A stretch of DNA of 64,000 nt, taken from the NCBI RefSeq assembly GCF_003383095.1, contig NZ_PSYW01000002.1, forward strand, positions 1-64,000. Direction: 5' to 3'. Position 1 is the stretch's first letter. Every line of letters begins with the position of its first letter. The notes under the pieces are model-generated. The model did no database searches. It saw only the letters and a list, made by a program, of their open reading frames with translations, and was not told where the DNA came from. This document shows, piece after piece, positions 24,608 to 32,049 of this stretch. The position numbers and the translations under genes were made by a program. This DNA is from Haloferax sp. Atlit-12N (GTDB lineage Archaea > Halobacteriota > Halobacteria > Halobacteriales > Haloferacaceae).

Positions 24608-26658
24608 CGCGACGACTCCTTCCGCGGCTCGTCAGGAAGCGGTACGCGGTGAAGTTCGCGCTCGCGCTCGGACTCGTCACGCTCGCCATCGCTGCCGTCG
24701 GCGGCTACTCGTACCTCCACGCCAACGAGGTCATCGGCGAGGAGACGCGCGACGGCCTCGTGACGAACGCCGAGATTCAAGCCCAGAACCTCGACGAGTG
24801 GCTCACGCGGATGGAGGTGCAGATGCGGTCGATATCGGAGTCCGCGGCGTTCCAGTCCGGCGACGACCGCGACATCAACCTCTATCTGTGGTCGGTGGTC
24901 GAACGCGACCGCGACATCGGCGCCGCGTACTACATCGACACGAGAAACGAGACGGTCCTCACGAGCACGGGGAGCGCCAGCGTCGCCTCGGCCGAGTCGG
25001 TGACGACGTACTACGGCCGACAGGAGTTCACCGCGCTCGCCCAGCAGTCCCACGGCGACGTGGTCGTCTCGGACCCGTTCCGCCCCTCCGAGGGGGCCGC
25101 GCCCGTCGTCCTCTTCGCGACGACGATTCCTGACCGGCCGAACCGGGCCGTCATCGCCGTGGCGAACCTCCGAGACATCTCAGAGACGCATCTCCACGAC
25201 ATCGACGCCGGCCGGTTCGTCGTCGTCGACGCGGCGGGGACAGTCGTCCTCGCGGAGGACGAGTCGCGGCTGTTGGAGACCGACGCGCTCGAAACGACCC
25301 GGTACGACGCGTCGTCCGGGTTCGTCTCCGGCCAGTCACTCGGCGACTCGAAGACCGAGGTCGGGTTCGCCCGGATGGAGGCCCACGACTGGGTCGTCAC
25401 CTCACGCGTCCCCACGGGCGAGGCGTACGCCCTCCGGACGGACATCCTCACACAGATACTCGCGACCCTGTTCGTCGTCGGCGCGGGGGCGGCGCTGCTG
25501 GCGGCCACCATCGGACGGGACACCGTCGACGCGGTCCAGACCCTCGGGTCGAACGCGCGGGAACTCACCGACGGCAACCTCGACGTGTCCATCGACCGCG
25601 ACCGCGAGGACGAGTTCGGTGACCTCTACGAGGCGTTCGACGTGATGCGAGTCTCGCTTCGCGACCAGATTCTCGAAGCCGAGCGCGCCCGCGAACAGGC
25701 CGAGGCGGCGAGACAGGAGGCGTGGGCCGAAAAGGAGGCCTCCGAGCGCCGCCGCCGCCACCTCGAACGGACCGCGGAGGCCTACGGCGAGGTGATGCGG
25801 GCCTGCGCCGACGGCGACCTCGCGGAGCGAATCGACCCCGACGAAGAGAGCGAGGCGATGGCCGAGGTCGCTCGGTCGTTCAACGAGATGATGGCCGACG
25901 TTCAAGAGCGAAACGAACAGCTCCGAACCGTCTCGAACGTGCTTTCGCACGACCTTCGAAACCCCCTCAACGTCGCGGTCGGCCGGGCGGAACTCCTCGC
26001 CGACGAGACCGAAAGCGACCACGTCGAACCGCTCGTCGAATCGCTCGACCGCATCGACGCTATCATCGACGACGCGCTCGTGTTGGCGCTCCAGCGGCGG
26101 GTCGAAGACACGCTCCCGGTCGCGCTGTCCGACGCGGCCCAGCGGGCGTGGGGGCACGTGAAGACGCGGGACGCCACGCTCGTCGTCGAGGAGAACGCCC
26201 GGTTCGCCGCCGACCCAGACCTCGCGGCCCACGTCTTCGAGAACCTCTTTCGGAACGCCGTGGAACACGGTTCCACGGGCAGTCGGATTTCATCCGACGA
26301 CGCCGTCGAGCACGGCTCGACGGGCAACCAGACTGCGTCTGGTGACGCCGTGGAACACGGCGACTGCGACGGGGTGACCGTCACCGTCGGCGCGCTCGGG
26401 GACGCTCCCGGCTTCTACGTCGAAGACGACGGCCCCGGCATCCCGGAGGCCGACCGGGCGAGCGTGCTCGAACCGGGGTACACGACGAATCGCGCCGGCG
26501 GCGGGACCGGTTTCGGCCTCCCCATCGTCCTGCAGGTCGCCGACGCTCACGGCTGGGACCTCACGCTCTGCGAGTCGGTGACCGGCGGCGCGCGGTTCGA
26601 AATCAGCGATGTCGAGTGCGTCGGCGGCGGTGCCGACGACGCCGTCTCCCTCGTGTGA
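24604..26658 (+). CDS. Membrane sensor histidine kinase (Cache-HAMP-HisKA-HATPase)
   Basis: 684 aa. Helix 1 (~18-38), extracellular Cache-type sensor (~45-280), helix 2 (~282-303), HAMP (~304-360), coiled coil, a second HAMP-like segment, HisKA with phosphoacceptor His449 in SNVLSHDLRNPLN, then HATPase: N-box NLFRNAVEHG (547-556), DDGPGIP (608-614), GGGTGFGLPI (632-641). Between the N-box and the G1 box lies a ~30-residue expansion repeating AVEHGSTG, built from DNA palindromes (see repeat at 26257-26355). The GTG start at 24604 is supported by GGAGGT and overlap with a mini-ORF. The ligand sensed is unknown. Confidence 0.88.
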   Translation: MTRRLLPRLVRKRYAVKFALALGLVTLAIAAVGGYSYLHANEVIGEETRDGLVTNAEIQAQNLDEWLTRMEVQMRSISESAAFQSGDDRDINLYLWSVVERDRDIGAAYYIDTRNETVLTSTGSASVASAESVTTYYGRQEFTALAQQSHGDVVVSDPFRPSEGAAPVVLFATTIPDRPNRAVIAVANLRDISETHLHDIDAGRFVVVDAAGTVVLAEDESRLLETDALETTRYDASSGFVSGQSLGDSKTEVGFARMEAHDWVVTSRVPTGEAYALRTDILTQILATLFVVGAGAALLAATIGRDTVDAVQTLGSNARELTDGNLDVSIDRDREDEFGDLYEAFDVMRVSLRDQILEAERAREQAEAARQEAWAEKEASERRRRHLERTAEAYGEVMRACADGDLAERIDPDEESEAMAEVARSFNEMMADVQERNEQLRTVSNVLSHDLRNPLNVAVGRAELLADETESDHVEPLVESLDRIDAIIDDALVLALQRRVEDTLPVALSDAAQRAWGHVKTRDATLVVEENARFAADPDLAAHVFENLFRNAVEHGSTGSRISSDDAVEHGSTGNQTASGDAVEHGDCDGVTVTVGALGDAPGFYVEDDGPGIPEADRASVLEPGYTTNRAGGGTGFGLPIVLQVADAHGWDLTLCESVTGGARFEISDVECVGGGADDAVSLV
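26257..26355 (+). repeat. Palindromic 45-bp repeat array inside the histidine kinase gene
   Basis: Two 45-bp units, starting at 26257 and 26302, plus a partial third. Each unit holds two perfect 7-3-7 palindromes: 26260-26276, 26282-26298, 26305-26321 and 26327-26343. Between the units, arms differ at 2 and 4 positions, and every change is compensated in the opposite arm. The first palindrome of both units encodes the same VEHGST, so there the changes are synonymous. The array sits just after the N-box of the ATPase domain. Confidence 0.85.
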
Positions 26659-26683
26659 CTATATATCCCACTTAGCAACCACC

Positions 26684-27715
26684 ATGACCAGACCCGAGAA
26701 ACAACCGACCGTGATGCCACCTTGTCGAGACGGGGACGGACCGAGCCGGCGCGGGTTCCTCGGCGCGCTCGGGGCGGCCGGGGCAGTCGGACTCGCGGGC
26801 TGTCTCGGGAGCGTCGGGTCGCGGCCGGGTTCGACCGCGACGGCGACCGAGACGACAGACGACGACGCGCTCTCGGGGCGTATCGCCATCGCCGGTAGTA
26901 GTACGGTCTACCCGCTGACGCTCTCGCTCGGCAAGTCGTTCTCGGACGCGCACCCAGACGTGACGGTCTCCGTCACCTCGACGGGGACCGGCGGGGGATT
27001 CGCCGACTTCTTCTGTCCGGGTCGAACCGTCGTGAACGACGCGAGCAGGGCCATCGAGACGGACGAGCGCGACGCCTGCGCGACCGTCGGTGTCGAGCCG
27101 GTGGAGTTCCGCATCGCCACCGACGCCATCTCCGTCGTCGTCAATCCCGACGCCGACTGGGCCGATTGCCTCACGCTCTCCGAACTCGCCGAGATATGGC
27201 GCGTCGGTGGGGCCTCGTCGTGGAGCGACGTGCGACCCGAGTGGCCCGACGAGCCGATTCGCCTCGCCGGCCCGACCACGGCCTCGGGCACGTTCGACTA
27301 CTTTTCGGACGCCGTCCTCCCGAGCGCGGTCCAGCGGACGGACCACCTCACGACCGAACAGGACACGGTCATCGCCAAGACCGTCGGCGACTCGCCGTAC
27401 GCGATGGGCTACTTCGGCCTCGCGTACTACCTCCAGAACCGCGACGCCGTCCGGGCGGTCCCGATTTCCGAGGCCGACGGGTGCGTCCTCCCGTCGCCCG
27501 CGAACGCGAAGAACGGGGCCTACGACACGCTCTCACGGCCCTTGTACATCTACGTCGCCCGCGAGGCGCTGTCGCGGCCGGAGGTCGCCGCGTTCGTCCG
27601 GTACTACCTCGAACGGTCCACGTCGGAGCCGGCGGTCGTCGGTTACGTGCCCGTTACAGAGGAGACGGCGGCGGCCAACCTCGACCGGCTGGACACGCTC
27701 CTCGCGGACGGCTGA
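26684..27715 (+). CDS. PstS-type phosphate-binding Tat lipoprotein
   Basis: 343 aa. Twin-arginine lipoprotein signal SRRGFLGALGAAGAVGLAGC, with the lipobox cysteine anchoring it outside the membrane. The mature part is PstS-like: IAIAGSSTVYPLTLSLGKSF, VTSTGTGGGFADF, DASRAIETDE, and GPTTASGTFDYFSD, the phosphate-binding loops. No pstC, pstA or pstB follows, so it is solitary here; it may serve transporter genes elsewhere or act as a sensor partner of the adjacent kinase. ATATATCCC ~22 nt before the ATG at 26684 suggests a leaderless transcript separate from the kinase. Confidence 0.85.
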   Translation: MTRPEKQPTVMPPCRDGDGPSRRGFLGALGAAGAVGLAGCLGSVGSRPGSTATATETTDDDALSGRIAIAGSSTVYPLTLSLGKSFSDAHPDVTVSVTSTGTGGGFADFFCPGRTVVNDASRAIETDERDACATVGVEPVEFRIATDAISVVVNPDADWADCLTLSELAEIWRVGGASSWSDVRPEWPDEPIRLAGPTTASGTFDYFSDAVLPSAVQRTDHLTTEQDTVIAKTVGDSPYAMGYFGLAYYLQNRDAVRAVPISEADGCVLPSPANAKNGAYDTLSRPLYIYVAREALSRPEVAAFVRYYLERSTSEPAVVGYVPVTEETAAANLDRLDTLLADG

Positions 27716-27759
27716 CCGGCATCACGCCATTTTTATCCGCCGCTCGGCTACCTCGGACC

Positions 27760-28347
27760 ATGGCGAAGGTCAGCGTCGGACTCCGCGGATGGCGGTTCGA
27801 AGAGTCCGAGATATTCACCGACGAGGGCGAGTTCAAACCGCTCGACGAGATTCCTGAGGACCCGCGGGAGCGACTCATGCGCCTCGTCTCGCTCGTCGAG
27901 GAACCGTGCGACGCCTGCTATCTGGTCCACGGCGACGAGGAGATTCAGAACTGCCGACAGGCGTCCATCGTCTACGGCGAGCCCCGTGAGGAAGTGCTCC
28001 TCTGCGAGCAGCACGAACCGGACTTCCTCTACTGGTTCCGCGAGGAGGACGGCCGCGACCTCGTCGGCGACGCGGTGTTCGCCGACGCCTTCCACGAGTG
28101 GTTCGCCGCCGACGGCCGCGCCCCCGACGGCTACGGCGGACTGGAGTACGTCGACACCGACCCCGACGAACTGCCGTCGCCGCCGGACGCGAACGAGATT
28201 CAGCGCCGGCTGGAGGAGAACTTCGTCGAGGGCGAGCGCATCAACCTCCGCGACTACGGCCCCGGCGCGGACGACGAGGACGTGACGCCCCTGACCGAAG
28301 ACGACCTCGACGGCGTCGACCTCGACACGGACTACCCGACGAAATGA
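27760..28347 (+). CDS. Conserved haloarchaeal protein upstream of trmJ
   Basis: 195 aa, function unknown. Starts MAKVSVGLRGWRFEESEIFT, contains a CDACYL...NCRQA cysteine set and LLCEQHEPDFLYWFREEDG, which together could bind zinc, and ends in an acidic tail. Its TGA overlaps the ATG of the RNA methyltransferase gene (ATGA), so the two are translationally coupled. A tRNA or ribosome-linked role is a guess from that coupling only. CATTTTTATCC ~25-30 nt upstream of the ATG is the likely TATA box of a leaderless operon. Confidence 0.7.
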   Translation: MAKVSVGLRGWRFEESEIFTDEGEFKPLDEIPEDPRERLMRLVSLVEEPCDACYLVHGDEEIQNCRQASIVYGEPREEVLLCEQHEPDFLYWFREEDGRDLVGDAVFADAFHEWFAADGRAPDGYGGLEYVDTDPDELPSPPDANEIQRRLEENFVEGERINLRDYGPGADDEDVTPLTEDDLDGVDLDTDYPTK

Positions 28348-29123
28348 GCGACGACCCAGACGCCGGTGCCGCCGGGGACCGCGAGTTCGTCGTCGTCGTC
28401 GTCGAACCCGAGACGCCCGGCAACGTCGGGACCATCGCGCGGGCGATGAAGAACTTCGGCATCTACGACCTCCGCCTCGTCGACCCGCCGGAGCTGGACC
28501 CTGACGGCGAGGCCTACGGCTTCGCCGGCCACGCCCGCGAGGACGTGCTCCCGAACGCCACCGAGACGACCCTGGAGGAGGTCGTCGAGGAGTTCCACAC
28601 CATCGGGACGACCGCGGTCTCCCACGAGGACTCCACCCGGCACATCCGCTACCCGTTCAAGACGCCGGTCGAAATCGCCGACTCGCTGGAGTCGGTGGAG
28701 ACGAAGACCGCGCTCGTCTTCGGCCGCGAGGGAACCGGCCTCGACAACGAGGAGTTGGCCATGCTCGACGAGGTCTGTTGTATCCCCGCCGACGACCGCT
28801 ATCCCGTGCTCAACCTCGGGCAGGCGGCGACGCTTCTCATGTACGAGCTTCGCCGGTTTACCGTCGAGGAGACACAACTCCCGGACGTGGAGCGCGAGCG
28901 CGCCTCCGAAGACGAAATCGAGGTCGTCTACCGATTTTTCGACGAGTTGCTCGACGCCGTGGACTACCGCGAACACAAGCGGACCAAGACCTCGCGGATG
29001 ATGCGCCGACTGCTCGGCCGCGCCCACCCGACCGAGCGCGAGGCCGCGACGCTGACGGGCGTGTTCCGCCGCGCCGCCGAGGCAGTCCGCGACCCGGACC
29101 GCTTCCGCGACGACGAGAACTGA
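28344..29123 (+). CDS. trmJ: SPOUT RNA methyltransferase, TrmJ-type
   Basis: 259 aa. SpoU/TrmH-class SPOUT fold with the knot motifs VVVVVEPETPGNVGTIARAM (motif 1, Asn/Gly/Arg), ALVFGREGTGLDNEEL (motif 2) and YPVLNLGQAATLLMYELRR (motif 3). A C-terminal helical extension (~95 residues) ends near RRAAEAVRDPDRFRDDEN, as in TrmJ, which 2'-O-methylates nucleotide 32 of tRNA using SAM. Other TrmH-family targets cannot be excluded. Coupled to the 27760-28347 gene by a 4-bp overlap. Confidence 0.85.
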   Translation: MSDDPDAGAAGDREFVVVVVEPETPGNVGTIARAMKNFGIYDLRLVDPPELDPDGEAYGFAGHAREDVLPNATETTLEEVVEEFHTIGTTAVSHEDSTRHIRYPFKTPVEIADSLESVETKTALVFGREGTGLDNEELAMLDEVCCIPADDRYPVLNLGQAATLLMYELRRFTVEETQLPDVERERASEDEIEVVYRFFDELLDAVDYREHKRTKTSRMMRRLLGRAHPTEREAATLTGVFRRAAEAVRDPDRFRDDEN

Positions 29124-29133
29124 CGCGTCGGCG

Positions 29134-29595
29134 CTACTCCGCAGCGCCGTCTCGCCGGGCGAACATCACGTAGCTCACGAACGAACAGACCTTCTCCACC
29201 TCGCCCGACTCGCGCTCGGCGCGGGTCGTCGTCCGAATCTCCACGAGGCCGCGACTGTCGGTCTCGGCGGTCGTCTCCAACACCTCGTTTTCCACGACGA
29301 GCGTGTCGCCCGGGTACACCGGCTTCCACCAGCGAAGTTCGTCGACGCCCTTCGCGCCGAGGGACGCCGAGTCGGCGAGGAAGCCGTCCACGAGCAGGCG
29401 CATCGTCATCGACGTGGTGTGCCAGCCGCTGGCGATGACGCCACCGTACATCGACTCGGACTCGGCGCGCTCCGGGTCGGTGTGGAACCACTGCGGGTCG
29501 TACTGCTCGGCGAACGCCAGAATCTCCGATTCGGTCACGTCGTACTCGCCGAACTCGTGGGTGTCGCCGACCGCGAAATCCTCGAAGAACTGCAT
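29134..29595 (-). CDS. MaoC-like (R)-enoyl-CoA hydratase/dehydratase
   Basis: 153 aa. Hot-dog fold: EDFAVGDTHEFGEYDVTESE, AFAEQYDPQWFHTDPERA (the catalytic Asp/His region), YGGVIASGWHTTSMTMRLL, RWWKPVYPGDTLVVENEVLE. This is the single-domain MaoC pattern; it hydrates enoyl-CoA in fatty-acid or polyhydroxyalkanoate metabolism. Substrate chain length unknown. The ATG at 29595 is the family start; a further 49 in-frame codons upstream are Arg-rich. Convergent with trmJ, 11 bp apart. Confidence 0.87.
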   Translation of the reverse strand: MQFFEDFAVGDTHEFGEYDVTESEILAFAEQYDPQWFHTDPERAESESMYGGVIASGWHTTSMTMRLLVDGFLADSASLGAKGVDELRWWKPVYPGDTLVVENEVLETTAETDSRGLVEIRTTTRAERESGEVEKVCSFVSYVMFARRDGAAE

Positions 29596-29735
29596 GACTC
29601 CCCTTCGGCCGGCCCCGTGGAGAAAGTAGCGGTGCCGGCGGTCCGGGCGGCGCGCTCGTCCGGCAGCGCTCGACGAGTTCGTTCCCCCAACGCGCCAGAC
29701 AGCTTTTGCGACCCGACGCCCTACCTTCACGCGAG

Positions 29736-30689
29736 ATGGCATCGTCCCCGCGCCGCTCTCGCCTCCCGATGGTCGCCGTCGGCGTCGTCGTCCTCGCGTT
29801 CTACCTCTCGCTCAGCGCGCTCAGCGCGTTCGCGGTGGTGACGCTCTGGCGGCTCCGCCCTGACCCCCTGACCGCCGCCGTCGTCGGCGTCGCAGTCGCC
29901 GTCGTCCTCGGCTACCTGAGCTTCCGCTTCGGAACGGTGCGACTGCTCAGCCAGCTCGACGCGCGGGACATGTCGCCCGCGGAGTCGCCGTCGGTCCACC
30001 GCCTGCGCGACCGCCTCGCCGAGCGGATGGACCTCGACCCGCCGACGCTGAAGCTCGCGCGTTTCTCCGCGCCGAACGCGATGGCGCTCGACCCGATGGG
30101 CCGCGACGTGGTCGTCTTCGACGCCACGCTGTTCCGCCTCCTCGACGCCGACGAGTTCGAGGCGCTCCTCGCGCACGAACTCGCGCACCTCGAACGGAAG
30201 GACGGGCTGGTCCAGTCGCTCGTGGCGAGCGTCCTCCAGACGGTCGTCGGCGTCGGCTACCTGTTCGTCTCGCCCGTGACGTTCCTGACGACGGGCGTCG
30301 CCCTCGGTTCGGCGTGGATGCGCGGCCGGCCGGGGTCGTGGCACGAGACGCTCGCCGGGCGGATTCGCCTCCGACTGGACGAGTTCGTCGGCCTGTTCGG
30401 CTTCGGCCTCACCGTGTTCGTCCGGTCGCAGTCGCGAAAGCGGGAGTTCGCGGCCGACGCGCGGGCCGCCGAGGTGACGGGCAAGCCGATGGCGCTCGCA
30501 TCGGCCCTGCGGAAGTTAGAGCGGGCCGCCCGGCCGAGGTTCGGTCTCTCGCCGCTGTGGGTGTACGGCGAAGTCGAGGTCGAAGACCCGGTGTCTGACC
30601 TGCTTTCGACCCACCCCTCGACCGACGAGCGCGTCGAGCGACTGGCCGCCATGGCCGACGAGTCGATGACGCGAATCGAGGTGCGGTGA
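29736..30689 (+). CDS. M48 family (HtpX-like) membrane metalloprotease
   Basis: 317 aa. Two N-terminal transmembrane helices (~12-36, ~45-60), zinc motif EALLAHELAHLERKDG (HExxH), two further hydrophobic segments (~175-205 and ~240-255) and the third ligand in KREFAADARAAEVTG. The STHPSTDERVERL tail is typical of HtpX. HtpX degrades damaged membrane proteins. ATG at 29736 is about 30 nt downstream of a GCTTTTGC box. The next gene, 30691, starts 1 nt after its stop codon and is surely cotranscribed. Confidence 0.88.
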   Translation: MASSPRRSRLPMVAVGVVVLAFYLSLSALSAFAVVTLWRLRPDPLTAAVVGVAVAVVLGYLSFRFGTVRLLSQLDARDMSPAESPSVHRLRDRLAERMDLDPPTLKLARFSAPNAMALDPMGRDVVVFDATLFRLLDADEFEALLAHELAHLERKDGLVQSLVASVLQTVVGVGYLFVSPVTFLTTGVALGSAWMRGRPGSWHETLAGRIRLRLDEFVGLFGFGLTVFVRSQSRKREFAADARAAEVTGKPMALASALRKLERAARPRFGLSPLWVYGEVEVEDPVSDLLSTHPSTDERVERLAAMADESMTRIEVR

Positions 30690-30690
30690 G

Positions 30691-31218
30691 ATGCCCGGCT
30701 CGCCCGACCCGGTGCTCGGTAACTGGCTTCTCACCCACGTCGTCGCCGTCGCCGCCGCGCTCGGCACCGTCGGCGTCGTCTACGCGACGCGCGCTCGGAG
30801 CGCCCGAAGCTTCCTGACGCCCGCACTCCTCGGCGGCGGCTACGCCCTCGCCACGCTCGCCGTCTGGACCGCGGCGCGACTCGCCACCGACGCGTTCCCC
30901 TCGGGCTTCGTCGAGGACCCAGTGACCGCGGCTGGCTTCCTCGGGTTCTCGTTCCTCGTGCTCGCCGGGTTCGTCGTCGTTTCGGCCCTGCTGTTCGCTC
31001 GCCGCGGGCTGGTCGCGCCGCTCGTTGGCCTGTTCGGAATCACGGAACTCGTCTGGTGGGCGTTCCTCCACGTCCGCGGCGAGACGGACGCGCTCGGGAT
31101 GTTCCTCTTCGTCGGGCCGGCGCTGTTGGTTCTTCTCCTCGTCGCGGCCGGCGTCGAGTACGCGGGTCGGTGGGGGTGGCGGCGGTTCGTCCGCGATAGC
31201 GGGCGCTCGGCGACGTGA
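30691..31218 (+). CDS. Integral membrane protein of unknown function
   Basis: 175 aa with about five predicted transmembrane helices (~10-32, 42-66, 80-106, 110-127, 135-160), Ala/Leu/Val-rich, and a short basic C-terminal tail. No known domain. It starts 1 nt after the M48 protease stop, so it shares that transcript and may be a partner or a substrate of the protease. Ends 55 bp before the convergent halocyanin gene. Confidence 0.7.
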   Translation: MPGSPDPVLGNWLLTHVVAVAAALGTVGVVYATRARSARSFLTPALLGGGYALATLAVWTAARLATDAFPSGFVEDPVTAAGFLGFSFLVLAGFVVVSALLFARRGLVAPLVGLFGITELVWWAFLHVRGETDALGMFLFVGPALLVLLLVAAGVEYAGRWGWRRFVRDSGRSAT

Positions 31219-31272
31219 GGTGCCCCGGGAGACGCCGGGGTCGGACTCGAAAAGAAGGGAACCGCGATTCGA

Positions 31273-31865
31273 TTAGTCGTCGACGACGAGAACCGCCCCG
31301 CGCATTCCGAAGATGTTGTCCTCTTCGGGGCTGTCCGGGAAGGGGTTGCCGTGCGGGTGGCAGTAGTAGAGGTAGGTTCCCGGTTCGTCGAACGTGTATT
31401 CGTAAGACCCCGTTCCCATGAACGGACTGTGGAAGAGGTGGTCGCCGTTCACCATGTCGACCGACGCCACGTCGTGCGGCCACGGGTTGTCCGGGTCGAC
31501 GAGGGTGAACGGGTTCTCGGTCCACACCCACTTGACGGTCGTCCCGGTCGAGACCTTGACCGCGTGTGGCGCGTATTTGAACGGTCCCTCGACCTCCACG
31601 TCCGGCGGGACCAGCCCCGCCGGCAGGTCGAGCGGTGTCATCACGCCGACTTTCACTTCGACTGTCTCCATCCCTCGCTTGTTCGCGATGCCGGTGCTCC
31701 AGATGGGCATCGACTTGAACTGCGCCTTCTCGTTCAGGAACGCCCCGATACCGTTCCCGTTTCCGTACCGGCCTTTCTCGGCGGCGGCGAACTCAGTCCG
31801 CCCATCGCCAGCAGCCCTCCGGTTAGCCGCAGCACTGTTCGTCGCCCCACCGACGGTGTGGTCAT
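31273..31865 (-). pseudogene. Halocyanin-type blue-copper protein, frameshifted in the signal region
   Basis: The mature domain (frame ending at 31273) is a type-1 copper protein: VKVSTGTTVKWVWTENPFTL, WPHDVASVD (His), GTYLYYCHPHGNPFPDSPEE (Cys, His) and IFGMRGAVLVV (Met). A Tat signal MTTPSVGRRTVLRLTGGLLA starts at 31865, but in another frame, which stops after 43 codons. A single-base-level frameshift near 31775-31795 (GCC-repeat region) joins them. A TATATATTT box ~25-30 nt before 31865 supports that ATG as the true start. In-frame codons from a GTG at 31881 would give a protein with no signal. Either the gene is broken or the sequence has an indel error. Confidence 0.7.
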
Positions 31866-31883
31866 CTTTGATTGCACCCACTC

Positions 31884-31897
31884 AGTATATATTTGAA
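31884..31897 (-). promoter_or_regulatory. TATA box of the halocyanin gene
   Basis: On the minus strand TTTCAAATATATACTG gives a strong A/T box centred 25-30 nt before the ATG at 31865, the spacing of a leaderless haloarchaeal promoter. The flanking 31898-32049 region is AT-rich for this genome but shows no gene or repeat. Confidence 0.6.
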
Positions 31898-32049
31898 ATC
31901 CACTATAGTTATGCACTCATTGTCAGATTATCCTGGCAAATATTGGGCGTGGATGTTCGATTCGTTCGGAAACGGGAGAAGTAATAGATTTTCGAGAGCT
32001 AGCCGACCGCCGGTGGGTGGCCGGGCCGCATCGAGACGAGAGGACCGAC

